A program made the translations under genes and the position numbers. A stretch of 64,000 nucleotides of DNA from assembly GCA_003263775.1 (NCBI GenBank), contig JYJJ01000067.1:143281-207280 (forward strand). Direction: 5' to 3'. This document shows, in pieces, positions 39,006 to 48,830 of this stretch (its first letter is position 1; each line of letters opens with the position of its first letter). The stretch comes from Vibrio maritimus (GTDB taxonomy: Bacteria > Pseudomonadota > Gammaproteobacteria > Enterobacterales > Vibrionaceae). The notes under the pieces are model-generated. The model made no database searches. It saw only the letters and a program-made list of their open reading frames with translations, and had not been told where the DNA came from.

Positions 39006-39109
39006 GTTCATTCCCCACAGTGCCAATGCCCCTTGATGTCTCCACTTTACGCCTCGCTAGCGTCAGATAAACCGCTAGAGCAATCGCTCTGAACTGAAAT
39101 CATATAAAT

Positions 39110-39137
39110 TTGAAATGAAAACCCTTTAACCTATAGT
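39110..39137 (+). promoter_or_regulatory. Sigma-70-type promoter of fliM-flhB
   Basis: TTGAAA, 16 bases, TATAGT on the plus strand, ending about 60 bases before fliM. Its -10 element overlaps that of the opposing flgB promoter. fliM itself has AAAAGGAAAAC before its ATG. Confidence 0.55.
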
Positions 39138-39158
39138 TAATGTTAATTGTCGTGTCAA
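39130..39158 (-). promoter_or_regulatory. Sigma-70-type promoter of the flgB operon
   Basis: Minus strand TTGACA, 17 bases, TATAGG. The -35 element is perfect and the spacing optimal. It drives flgB-flgL-motY-fliEFG if functional. No sigma-54 element (GG-N10-GC) was found in this gap. Confidence 0.55.
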
Positions 39159-39160
39159 AC

Positions 39161-39176
39161 TTGAGAACGAACTCAA
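39161..39176. promoter_or_regulatory. Palindromic operator candidate next to the divergent promoters
   Basis: TTGAGAACGAACTCAA has two perfect five-base arms. It lies directly upstream of the flgB -35 element, centred about 45 bases before the expected start of flgB transcription and about 25 bases inside the fliM transcript. That place suits an activator of flgB that also represses fliM, or a repressor of both. The binding protein is unknown. Confidence 0.4.
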
Positions 39177-39198
39177 AAACACAAAAGGAAAACTTGAC

Positions 39199-39960
39199 AT
39201 GGAGAGAGTTTTATACACCGAATTTGGCAATCCAAACGTCAAAATGCGCAAGTTTTTACTCAAACATACCAGCCATTTTTCCAATGAAGTGATTGACTTA
39301 TTCAAGTTCAACTTCGCTGGAAAAAACACCAAAGTGACGTTTACTGAAGCGAGCCATTATCCTGAAGAATCGGTGAAAGCGGTGCTCAACATCGAAGAGT
39401 TTGGCAATATTTTTTTCTATATCGAGCCACAAAACTTAGACCAGTTACTGCATAAGCACCTCAATAGCGATGAGCAAACAAAAATAACCGCCCAATCTAT
39501 CGCAGACTTAACACAGACTCACAATCGCTTATTCCAAAAATTTTCCATGGCGCTTGCCAATATCATGACGGCTGACGCCAAACACTACCTACTCGACAAC
39601 ACCGAACACGAGCCCTCAAACGTTGGGGTCAATATTGTTTTTCGTGTCGATCATCAAGAGATAGCGATCACCATCATGATCGACGATCGTTATGTGAAAA
39701 AGCTTCGGGAAATGCTTGGCAATAATGAAACCTTTGATAGGGACGAGATCCTCAACACCCTGCGCTATCAACCTGTTGAGCTAGGATGTGTGCTGTTAAA
39801 GGGTCAGTGCACCTTGCACGAGCTGTCAAAACTGGTACCAGGTGATGTACTGCCTTTGACGCTATGTAAAAACCTCACCATCAAGGTCAACGGGCATCCG
39901 ACCTTTTTTGGCAAACTGCAAACCATAGACTCAGAGCTGGGAGTGAAGATCGATGGCTGA
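39199..39960 (+). CDS. fliM: Short FliM-type flagellar switch protein (lateral)
   Basis: C-ring protein of 253 residues. The C-terminal SpoA domain is clear (YQPVELGCVLLKGQCTLHEL, SKLVPGDVLPLTLCKNLTIK, VNGHPTFFGKLQTIDSELGV). The middle region aligns only loosely with the FliM CheC-like domain. FliM proteins are usually about 330-350 residues and begin with a CheY-binding peptide (LSQDEIDALL type). That peptide is missing here. It overlaps fliN by eight bases and leads the export-gate operon. Confidence 0.8.
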   Translation: MERVLYTEFGNPNVKMRKFLLKHTSHFSNEVIDLFKFNFAGKNTKVTFTEASHYPEESVKAVLNIEEFGNIFFYIEPQNLDQLLHKHLNSDEQTKITAQSIADLTQTHNRLFQKFSMALANIMTADAKHYLLDNTEHEPSNVGVNIVFRVDHQEIAITIMIDDRYVKKLREMLGNNETFDRDEILNTLRYQPVELGCVLLKGQCTLHELSKLVPGDVLPLTLCKNLTIKVNGHPTFFGKLQTIDSELGVKIDG

Positions 39961-40342
39961 TAACAAACCAACGCGAGACCTCGACGTCTCCATCGAAGAC
40001 ATGAACTTACAAGATGAACTGCCTGATCTCGACGATTTAGATTTGGATCTTGACGATCTAGAAGATGAAGAGCTCCATGCCAATGATAGTTCACCAGCAA
40101 GCAGTGTGAACCTACTAAAAAGTATTCCGGTCGATATCACGGTTGAGGTTGCTCGTAAGACGTTGATCTTGGATGAGCTGCTCAATCTCAAATCAGGCAG
40201 TATCGTTATGCTAGAGAAGCACGAAGGCGATCCTGTAGACATTAAAATTAACGGTACCTCTTTTGGTACCGGTGAGATCGTGTCTAAAAATGGTCAGTAT
40301 GGTGTCAGGTTACTTAGCATCATTAAAAAGCCGAGTCAGTAG
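39953..40342 (+). CDS. fliN: Flagellar switch protein FliN (lateral)
   Basis: A 129-residue C-ring protein with an acidic N-terminus (LPDLDDLDLDLDDLEDEE) and a SpoA domain: PVDITVEVARKTLILDELLN, LKSGSIVMLEKHEGDPVDIK, INGTSFGTGEIVSKNGQYGV. It overlaps fliM, and fliP starts ten bases after its stop. Confidence 0.9.
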   Translation: MADNKPTRDLDVSIEDMNLQDELPDLDDLDLDLDDLEDEELHANDSSPASSVNLLKSIPVDITVEVARKTLILDELLNLKSGSIVMLEKHEGDPVDIKINGTSFGTGEIVSKNGQYGVRLLSIIKKPSQ

Positions 40343-40352
40343 GCAGACGCTC

Positions 40353-41108
40353 ATGACAGCATCAATGCGAATCGCACTGAGGTTGCTTGTTTGTTCAGTG
40401 CTGCTGATGCCCTACTTCGCGAACGCCGAGGGGCTGACCATTTTAACTGAGACTCAAGGTGACAATGGCACGGAATACAGCGTAAAACTGCAAATTCTGA
40501 TCTTGATGACACTGCTCAGTTTCGTGCCTGCGTTTGTCATCATGTGCACCAGCTTCACTCGTATCGTGATTGTCCTTGCCATTCTTCGTCAAGCACTGGG
40601 CTTGCAGCAAACTCCGCCCAATCAAGTGCTGGTCGGCATTGCGCTCATTTTTACCCTGCTCATCATGCGCCCGGTATGGACAAAGATCTACGACGACGCC
40701 TACGTGCCGTATAGCAATGGCGAAGCCACCTTGATTCAAGCACTCAAAACCGCCGAAAAGCCACTACGCCGCTATATGCTTGACCAAACTCAGCGCAAAG
40801 CGCTAGAGCAAGTCACTAAAATCGCTGGCGAAACTAAAATCGCTGATGAAGAAGCCATCCCTTTTCTTATTCTCTTGCCCGCCTATTTACTCAGTGAACT
40901 CAAAGTAGCCTTTCAGATTGGTTTTATGTTGTTTTTGCCTTTCCTAGTCATCGACCTTGTCGTTGCTTCGGTATTGATGTCGATGGGGATGATGATGCTA
41001 TCACCGCTCATCGTATCACTGCCCTTCAAGCTGTTGGTATTTGTCATTGTTGATGGCTGGGGATTGCTCATGGGAAGCCTTGCAAACAGCTTCTGGGTGA
41101 GCACATGA
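40353..41108 (+). CDS. fliP: Flagellar export gate protein FliP (lateral)
   Basis: Core channel subunit of the flagellar export gate, 251 residues. A signal peptide (ending YFANA) is followed by LILMTLLSFVPAFVIMCTSF, TRIVIVLAILRQALGLQQTP and the C-terminal membrane pair with IDLVVASVLMSMGMMMLSP. These match FliP closely. ATG at 40353 is used because it gives the signal peptide. No fliO gene precedes it. Confidence 0.92.
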   Translation: MTASMRIALRLLVCSVLLMPYFANAEGLTILTETQGDNGTEYSVKLQILILMTLLSFVPAFVIMCTSFTRIVIVLAILRQALGLQQTPPNQVLVGIALIFTLLIMRPVWTKIYDDAYVPYSNGEATLIQALKTAEKPLRRYMLDQTQRKALEQVTKIAGETKIADEEAIPFLILLPAYLLSELKVAFQIGFMLFLPFLVIDLVVASVLMSMGMMMLSPLIVSLPFKLLVFVIVDGWGLLMGSLANSFWVST

Positions 41109-41374
41109 GTCCGGAGCAAGCCGTCACGTTAGTCGGTCATGCCATTAGTGTTATTTTGCTTATGGTATCAGTGTTAATTTTACCCAGCCTGGTAGTCGGT
41201 CTCGTGGTGGCCATCTTCCAAGCCGTTACCCAAGTTAACGAGCAAACCTTGAGCTTTTTACCCCGTTTGCTGGTCACTTTATTGACCATTATTTTGGCTG
41301 GGCATTGGTTGGTACAGGAGATCACAGACTTATTCATGTTCATCTTCACTGCCATCCCTACAGAGGTGGGGTGA
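41105..41374 (+). CDS. fliQ: Flagellar export gate protein FliQ (lateral)
   Basis: An 89-residue gate subunit with two membrane helices (HAISVILLMVSVLILPSLVV and RLLVTLLTIILAGHWLVQEI) and the conserved FQAVTQVNEQTLSFLPR between them. It overlaps fliP by four bases. Confidence 0.92.
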   Translation: MSPEQAVTLVGHAISVILLMVSVLILPSLVVGLVVAIFQAVTQVNEQTLSFLPRLLVTLLTIILAGHWLVQEITDLFMFIFTAIPTEVG

Positions 41375-41378
41375 TGCC

Positions 41379-42161
41379 ATGGTCATCACGTTTACCGAAA
41401 TCACACAATGGCTTGGGCTGATTTGGTGGCCATTTGTGCGCTTAACGGGTCTATTCATAATTGCGCCCTTTTTTGGTGACAAAGCAATACCGATGAGAGT
41501 GAAAATTTTGTTCGCGTTTGTATTCTCACTGCTACTCGCTCCCATGATCGACACCGTTCCCCCTTTCAACCCATTCTCCATAGACGCGATTATCTTCACG
41601 CTTTATCAACTTATCTTCGGGTTTCTCATCGGCTTTGCGGTGATGATTTTCTTCACCATCTTCTCAATAGCTGGGCAAGCGATATCCATGCAAATGGGGC
41701 TGGCGATGGCGATTATGAACGACCCTGCCAATGGGGTAAGCATCGCCATTATTGGTCGAATCATGTTTATCACTGCGATGCTACTATTTCTATCCATCGA
41801 CGGTCATCTTATTGTGTTGCTACAACTCAAAAACAGCTTCACCCACTGGCCGCTCGACTCTTTGTTCCCATTTACCAGCATCGATTATGTTCTCAAGATG
41901 GTGTCATGGATGTTCGCAACCGGGCTGCTAGTCGCTGCCCCTGCGATTGTTGTCATGCTGCTCAGTAACATCACCTTTGGATTAATGAATAAGGCGGCAC
42001 CAGCGCTTAACGTCTTCGCCCTTGGCTTTCCGATGACCATGTTACTGGGGCTTTTTGCAATGATGGCGTCGCTGACAGGGATTGGCGATCACTACTTTGA
42101 ACTGGCACTGGAGCTTAATCGACACCTAAATTACATCTTGAGGCTTCCCAATGGCGGATAA
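41379..42161 (+). CDS. fliR: Flagellar export gate protein FliR (lateral)
   Basis: A 260-residue gate subunit with about six membrane helices. Family stretches include VRLTGLFIIAPFFGDKAIPM, AGQAISMQMGLAMAIMNDPA, and GLMNKAAPALNVFALGFPMT. FliR completes the FliP-FliQ-FliR export channel. It overlaps flhB by 11 bases. Confidence 0.92.
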   Translation: MVITFTEITQWLGLIWWPFVRLTGLFIIAPFFGDKAIPMRVKILFAFVFSLLLAPMIDTVPPFNPFSIDAIIFTLYQLIFGFLIGFAVMIFFTIFSIAGQAISMQMGLAMAIMNDPANGVSIAIIGRIMFITAMLLFLSIDGHLIVLLQLKNSFTHWPLDSLFPFTSIDYVLKMVSWMFATGLLVAAPAIVVMLLSNITFGLMNKAAPALNVFALGFPMTMLLGLFAMMASLTGIGDHYFELALELNRHLNYILRLPNGG

Positions 42162-43299
42162 TCAAGACAGCGGTGACAAAAGTGAACTGCCCAGTCAACA
42201 CAAGTTGGCTAAGGCACGTCGGGAAGGTCAGATCCCTAGAGCTAAAGACTTTGTCTCCTCACTCACTCTTGTTGTCGTTGTCGCCTATTACGTATTGAGC
42301 ATAGATAGACTTGGGCAAACTCTGATTGAGTTGTTTTTGATTTGCTATGAGTTCGATATCAGCATCATTGGTCAGTTTCATCTGCTTATTGAGCTGGTCG
42401 GCAAAGCGCTGTTTGCGATGATCATGCTTTTCTTTCCTCTGTTGATCTATCAAGTTATTAGCGCCATTTTTGGCTCAACACTATTGGGAGGTTGGGTGTA
42501 CAGTCCGACTTTGCTGGCCCCGAAGCTTGAGCGCATTAGTCCACTTAAAGGACTGAAACGCATCTTCTCAACCCAATCATTGGTCGAGTTGGTAAAAAAT
42601 ACGGTCAAGGTATCGCTGTTTTTCGCCATCCTCTATTGGGTCACCAATCAGTACATGGCTGTGATTACCGGCCTTGTTAGTGCGCCATTTGATAATGTGC
42701 TCTCGACCGTAAGCGCAATTACTGTCGAGTACTTGGGCTATTTGCTACTGCTGATTTTGCTGTTTGGTCTGGTTGATTTTCCCTATCAGCGCTACGAGTT
42801 CACCAAGCAAATGAAAATGACCAAGCAGGAGGTAAAAGATGAACACAAAGAGCAAGAAGGGCGACCTGAAGTAAAAGCGCGGATTCGGCAGATCCAAACG
42901 CAGAATGCTAAACGAGGCGCCAACGAGCGCGTACCAAACGCCAGTGTCGTGCTGACTAACCCTACCCACTATAGTGTGGCACTGGTCTACGACCTCTCCC
43001 AAGCCGAAGCTCCCTATGTCGTCGCGAAAGGAAAAGACGATGTGGCGGTGTACATACGTGAGCTCGCAGCTAAGCACCAGGTTGAAGTTGTGCAAAGTCC
43101 TGAACTGACCCGAGCTATCTATCACACCACGCAAATCGATCAGATGGTGCCCAATCAACTGTTCGTTGCCGTGGCGCACATTCTTACCTACGTCAATCAA
43201 CTAAAAGCATGGCGCCAAGGGCAAAGAAGCAAGCCCAATGGCTTGCCTCCTTTCGATATCCCAAAAGCTTGGAGTGATGCTACACCGCCGTCTGAGTAA
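42151..43299 (+). CDS. flhB: Flagellar export gate and specificity switch protein FlhB (lateral)
   Basis: FlhB switches the export apparatus from rod-hook to filament substrates with FliK. The 382-residue protein has the start KSELPSQHKLAKARREGQIP, four membrane helices, and the self-cleavage motif NPTHY at about residue 270 (VVLTNPTHYSVALVYD). The stop lies 20 bases inside the convergent formate-dehydrogenase-like gene, which marks the right end of the flagellar cluster. Confidence 0.94.
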   Translation: MADNQDSGDKSELPSQHKLAKARREGQIPRAKDFVSSLTLVVVVAYYVLSIDRLGQTLIELFLICYEFDISIIGQFHLLIELVGKALFAMIMLFFPLLIYQVISAIFGSTLLGGWVYSPTLLAPKLERISPLKGLKRIFSTQSLVELVKNTVKVSLFFAILYWVTNQYMAVITGLVSAPFDNVLSTVSAITVEYLGYLLLLILLFGLVDFPYQRYEFTKQMKMTKQEVKDEHKEQEGRPEVKARIRQIQTQNAKRGANERVPNASVVLTNPTHYSVALVYDLSQAEAPYVVAKGKDDVAVYIRELAAKHQVEVVQSPELTRAIYHTTQIDQMVPNQLFVAVAHILTYVNQLKAWRQGQRSKPNGLPPFDIPKAWSDATPPSE

Positions 43300-46200
43300 C
43301 CCGCTCTAATCTTACCGCCGATACCTTAAACTCGGGTATTTTGGCATGGGGATCGGTCGCGGTATTGGTGAGCTTATTGGCCGCCGATTCTGCAAAATGA
43401 AACGGTACGAACACGACGCCTTGCTGCATACGTTTGGTGACAAACGCTGGTGCAGAGATCTCGCCGCGTCGTGAGACCAGCCTGACTGGCTCGCCATTCG
43501 CGACGCCCATCGCTTCGGCATCTTCTACGCTTATCATGATTCGCGGCCCAGCGAGGTTATCTAACCCTTTGGTTTTGCGCGTCATGGTTCCGGTGTGGAA
43601 CTGCTCAAGTAGTCGCCCTGTGGTGAGTATCATCGGAAATTCTTTGTCCGGCAGCTCAGCCGCATACTCAAACGGAATCGCCGCCATTGCCCCTTTACCA
43701 CGAATAAACTGGTCTTGGTGCATAATGCGAGTACCAAATGGCTTGACGTTGTTACACGGCCACTGCAATCCATTTTTACCCACCGATTGCCAGCGAATAC
43801 CATGGTATTGCGGCGTCACATCAGCAATCTCTTCGGTGATGTCTTGAACGGATTCATACTGCCAATCACTACCCATCGTATTGGCGATAGATTGGATAAT
43901 TTGCCAATCTTCACGGGCCTCGCCTGGGGCTTTTACAGCCGGTACCAAACGTTGCACTCGTCGCTCAGTATTAGTGAAGTGCCCCGCTTTTTCGGCAAAG
44001 GAATAGGACGGCAACACGACATCGGCTAACTGCGCGGTCTCGGTGAGGAAGATATCTTGCACTACCAAGAAGTCCAAAGATTTTAGGCCATGCACCGCAT
44101 GTGCTTGATCTGGGTCGCTCAATACTGGGTTCTCACCCATCACGTATAAGGCTTTGATGTCGCCATCGCAGGCACCGTCGATGATCTCTGTCAGCGTCTT
44201 ACCGCGCTCGGTTGGCAAATTGTCACTGTTCCATGCTTTAGCAAACTTCGCTTGCACTTCTGGGTTGGTGACTTTTTGATAGCCAGGGAAGTCGGTTGGC
44301 AGCGCCCCATATCACAAGAGCCTTGTACGTTTGATTGACCGCGAAGCGGGTTAATACCGCCACCTTCAACGCCGACATTGCCACAAAGCATTTGCAAGTT
44401 AGCAATTGAGCGTACATTGTCATGACCCGTCGTGTGCTGAGTGATGCCCATCGAATAGAACACGGACGTTACGTTAGCGGTACCGATCAGTTCGGCAACT
44501 CGCTCAATATCAAATGCCGCGACACCGGTAATGAGCGCCGCATTTTCTGGGCTGTAGTCCGATTTGCGGATCTCAGTGACAAACGACTCGTACCCCTCGG
44601 TGCGTTCATTGATAAACGCTTGATCATGCCAGCCATTTTTGTCGATAACATGCATGATCGCATTGAGTAGCATCACATCTGTACCCGGACGATGACGCAC
44701 ATAGAGCTCAGCGTGGTCGGCCATATCGATGCGTTTCGGATCGGCGACAATGAGACGAGCGCCACCAGCAATCGCCTGTTTGATGTGTGACGCGATAATT
44801 GGGTGCGCCGCACTGGTATCAGAGCCGATAATAAAAATGACGTCGGAGTGCGCAATACTTGGAATGTCATTGGTCATTGCACCGCTACCGAATGAAGCTT
44901 CAAGACCGGTCACCGTTGATGAATGACAAAGCCTCGCACAATGGTCAATGTTGTTGGTGCCTAACTCTCGTCTAAACAGCTTTTGGAACGCAAAGTTGTC
45001 TTCATTGGTGGTTTTCGCTGACGAGAACCCCGCTAGGCTATCACTACCGTACATCGACTTAATCTTGGTCAGTTTGTCGGCCACGTAGCTAATGGTTTCA
45101 TCCCAAGACGCTGGCACAAGCTCACCCGCTTTGCGAATCAGAGGCGTAGTTAATCGCTCGTCACTATGAATGAAATCAAAACCAAATCGACCTTTCACGC
45201 ATAGCATGCCTTGGTTGACCGGTGATGTTGGGTCACCTTTCACATAACGAATTTTGTTGCTCGCTGCATCGACGTACATTTCAACGCGACAGCCCACACC
45301 GCAATAGGTACAGATGGTTTTGACTGGCGTTAGCATCTCGATGCGGCTGTGGGATTTATCTCGCTTATCGACCAGCGCCCCTGTTGGACATACCTGAACA
45401 CAAGCACCACATTGAACGCAGTTACTGTCCCCCATTGTGGCGCCATCTGGGAAGGCGGGTCTGTGAGCGGATTCCGAGAAGTTCAAAATGCCATGTACGG
45501 CTTCGGTCTGACAGGCATGAACACATGAACCACAACTAATACAGCGGTTAGCATCGAACACAATAAACTCACTGGATTTGTCCACTGGGAACATCTTGCG
45601 CTCTTCGGTATCAATCTCTCGATAATCAACCTGATATTCACTGGCGTAATCGCGCAAGTCACATTGAGTATTCGCCTGACAGCCACATTCTAAGCAGCGA
45701 GCGGCCTCTGCGATTGCGTCCGCATCACTCATGCCAAGTTCTACTTCTTGATAGCTGGTTTGGCACAGTTCAACATCGAGATGAGTCGCTTTGGCTCTCG
45801 ACTTGGCGCGCTCTTGTAAATATTCCGCTTGGCGAACTTCGGTTAATCGCTCTGCTTTGCGGCTATTAAACGGCGCAGGTTCTGGTTTAAAGTGTCCTTC
45901 GAGAATGTAGCGCTCAATGGCGTCGGCGGCTTTTTTGCGTCGGCAATGGCTTCAATGGCAGTTGCTGGGCCGCGCCTAAAATCACCAATACTATAGACGT
46001 TGTAGCATGGTGCATAGAATCACCATCGGCGGATGCGGTTCCCCAATCGGTCAGTGGTAGAGATTGGCGGGCAGTTTTCAAAAACTCCACATCCGGCTTT
46101 TGTGATAAAGCAGAGATAACGGTATCAAACTCCAAAGTCTGAGTTTCACCCGTAGCAACTGGGCGGCGGCGCCTGAACTGTCGGGCTCACCCAGTGCCAT

Positions 46201-47391
46201 AATCTCAAGCTCAATGGCTTTGACCCTGCCCTCTTCATCAGCTACGTTGCTCTTCGGATTGGTTAAGAACTTGAACTTCACACCTTCAAGTTCAGCCGCT
46301 TCAATTTCGTGTAGCTCAGCAGGCATTTCGTTGCGGGTACGACGATAGATAATCGTGGTGTGTGCCCCCTCACGAATAGCAGTACGCGCGCAGTCAATCG
46401 CCGTATTACCGCCACCAATCACCGCCACTTTGCGCCCCATAGTAAAGTGCTTATCGGTCATATGATCTTTGAGGTAATCAACACCAAGAATACAGCCATC
46501 TAAATCGGAGCCTGGATAAGGCATGTTCACCGCTTTGGTTGCGCCAACGGCAAGGCAAACCGCTTCATAATTGGCGGTCAGCTCATCGAGAGTGATGTCT
46601 TTACCAAGCACAGTGTTGGTTCGAATTTGCATCCCACCACGACACATCAGCTCAATTTCTTTATCTAGGATATCTTTCGGCAGACGATATTCTGGGATCC
46701 CGTAACGCAGCCAGCCGCCCGCTTGCGGCATCGACTCAAACACATCAACAGCGAAACCTTGGTAACTGAGGTAGTAACCACAAGCTAGACCACCAGGACC
46801 CGCACCAACGATGGCGACTCGATGACCGTTGTAGGGCAGCTTTGGTGGCTCGAACTGTTCGGCAAGGGATAAGTCAATATCCGCAGCGTGGCGCTTAAGC
46901 TGACGAATGGCCAGCGGCTCGTCGACTAAACTGCGGCGACATTCGTGCTCACAAAACGCAGGGCAGACTCGGCCTATGGAGATAGGCATCGGCAGCGTGT
47001 CTTTGATGACTTTCACTGCTTGATGATGATCTGCATCAGCAATGTGGTACAGGTAGGTTTGAATATCGACATTCGCCGGACAAGCGACTTTGCACGGCGC
47101 TTCACAATCGGCATTGTGATCTGCGAATATCTTATTGAGCGCTTGACGGCGCAATGTGTTGAGTTGAGTGGATTCGGTAACGATGGTCATCCCATCTTGC
47201 ACTTGGGTTTCACAGGCCTTGACCACCCCTTGGCCGACCACTTCCACCACACACATGTCGCATGATTGTTTCTCAGCATGCTTACTAATTGAGCACAGTG
47301 ACGGAACATCCACTTTGATATCTTTGGCCACATCAAGAATGCTCTTGCTGTCACGCAGTAGGTACGACTGACCATTGATAATTACATTCAT
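43280..47391 (-). CDS. Formate-dehydrogenase-like fused oxidoreductase (2Fe-2S, GltD-like and molybdopterin domains), four frameshifts
   Basis: One very long gene, about 1371 residues after repair. The N-terminal 2Fe-2S ferredoxin domain is followed by a GltD-like Fe-S/FAD/NAD(P) domain (CEAPCKVACPANVDIQ, VGAGPGGLACGYYL, VAVIGGGNTAIDCARTA). Next come 4Fe-4S ferredoxin repeats (CISCGSCVHACQ, CVQCGACVQVCPTGALVD) and a molybdopterin oxidoreductase domain (ICTYCGVGCRVEM, ARLCHSSTVTGLEASFG). The molybdenum ligand appears to be Cys, not selenocysteine. Breaks lie near 46170, 46009, 45931-45936 and 44307-44310, each one base short. Members of this group link NAD(P)H to formate oxidation or CO2 reduction. 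Confidence 0.82.
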
Positions 47392-47822
47392 AGAGCTATC
47401 TCTTTTTAGACAGATGATTATTAGCCCACTGTGAATGCCGAGTGGCATCAAGACGGATCGCTCCCAGAATTAACATCAATAATTTCGCGCGACACATTTG
47501 ACGAGCAAATAAATAAAGATGTGACAGGTACAGCAAATCGTCAGCAACTAAGCTGATTGTGATCGTCGTCACAGTGGTAGAACAAATCTAAAATGAGAAT
47601 TTTTTTCGCTCTCAGGGGGTCCACCGCAAAGGGGGATTTACAAATAGGAGCATAACTGCCTCTAGTATAACCACACACTTTTAAAGGTCAAAATAAACCC
47701 ACAAAATGTGTGACAATAACACATAACCTGCATCAACCGATGGCGTAAAATGGTAAAAGCAGGCCTCCGGTAATTGATACTTTAAGCACGTCAGCAAGAA
47801 CTACTCCTAGAGGAATCAATCC
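47392..47822. other. Divergent intergenic region between the formate-dehydrogenase-like gene and a membrane protein
   Basis: No gene is seen in these 430 bases. They hold a perfect CRP-type site (47558-47573), two AGGGGG runs near 47615 and 47635, and a ribosome-binding site for the gene at 47823. No further promoter could be assigned with confidence. Confidence 0.5.
47558..47573. promoter_or_regulatory. CRP-type operator
   Basis: TGTGATCGTCGTCACA matches the CRP consensus TGTGA-N6-TCACA in all ten fixed positions. It lies 167 bases before the formate-dehydrogenase-like gene and 250 before the divergent membrane-protein gene, so either or both could respond to cAMP. Confidence 0.6.
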
Positions 47823-48236
47823 ATGAAAATGCTTAAAGATATCGCCATCAGCTCTATTATCACCACGATCGTCATGTTGGTCTTAAACGCGTCTTGGGAC
47901 TGGGTCTTTATTGCCAGCCTAGAAGTGGCGGTACTGGCTTCGGTCATACTGGCTGGAATGCTAAAAGGGGCGATTTCTTTGGAGAAAGTGATGGCGGCCT
48001 ATTTCCTAACGCACAAAACGCTACCAAAGCTTAAACGCGGTGTGTCTTCATACATTATTTTGGTTGGCTCTAAGTTTGTGGCCATGGGCGTGATTGCAAT
48101 GCTATTTGGCCAGCACGTGGCATTTACTGGTGCGTTTGGTGGAATTGTGGCGTTTTTTGCGATTATTTTTGCTGTGTTAGGTGTTGAAGGGGTTATAGGT
48201 AAAGTAATGGCGCGCCGTGAGGTTGCTGCGGTTTAG
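47823..48236 (+). CDS. Unknown four-helix inner-membrane protein
   Basis: A 137-residue protein with about four membrane helices (residues about 8-26, 28-48, 74-95 and 100-122) and a conserved-looking basic loop (AAYFLTHKTLPKLKRGVSS). AGAGGA lies nine bases before its ATG. No family is recognised. It is transcribed away from the formate-dehydrogenase-like gene. Confidence 0.7.
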   Translation: MKMLKDIAISSIITTIVMLVLNASWDWVFIASLEVAVLASVILAGMLKGAISLEKVMAAYFLTHKTLPKLKRGVSSYIILVGSKFVAMGVIAMLFGQHVAFTGAFGGIVAFFAIIFAVLGVEGVIGKVMARREVAAV

Positions 48237-48251
48237 AGTAGACGTTCTTTG

Positions 48252-48378
48252 CTCCTCCCCTTAATAAGGGGAGGCCTGGAGGGGTGCTCTTTTTATCTTT
48301 AAGGCTCTAAAATTATAAAGAAAAACCAAGAGCACCCCTCTAACTCCCCCGGCTACGCGCCCCGTTATCAAGGGGGAG
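48252..48378. repeat. Palindromic repeat element
   Basis: CTCCCCTTAATAAGGGGAG (48254-48272) is a palindrome. GAGGGGTGCTCTT (48279-48291) pairs perfectly with AAGAGCACCCCTC (48328-48340), and a second run of C and G (CCCCGTTATCAAGGGG) closes the element. The whole could fold into a long stem. It looks like an intergenic REP-type or miniature repeat lying after the membrane-protein gene. Confidence 0.55.
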
Positions 48379-48463
48379 AACTACTGGCTCGTTCCTAGCG
48401 TCACATCACCTGCATTTTGAACATGAACAACACTGTTTGAATTCTAGATCGCTAAAACGCAAA

Positions 48464-48488
48464 AAGCCTCGCTAAATAGCGAGGCTTT
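48464..48488 (-). terminator. Terminator of tRNA-Pro
   Basis: AAGCCTCGCTAAATAGCGAGGCTTTT forms a nine- to ten-base stem just downstream of tRNA-Pro on the minus strand, ending in runs of A and T on either side. Confidence 0.75.
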
Positions 48489-48496
48489 TCTAAAAG

Positions 48497-48573
<77 letters not shown>

Positions 48574-48830
48574 AGATTGCTGAGTGGCTTATTGCCTGTC
48601 AACGGATGCGTATATTACTGATAATTCTGAGGCGTGCAAGGCTTTTATGGCATCTTTTTACTAAAACCGACTTGTTTGGTCAGCAACTAGCCAGAAGCAC
48701 GAAAAATGTGACCAAATACACACACTAACATACAGGTCATTAACAGTCTGGGTACAATTGATCCAGATCAGTGTTCATTTTTGCACCAAACGTTAACGTA
48801 ACTCTGTCTTCACTACTTTTTGGAGGAAAC

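Noticed and set aside
48252..48378. CRISPR-like repeats
   Set aside because: The repeats are inverted, not direct, and there are no evenly spaced units or cas genes.
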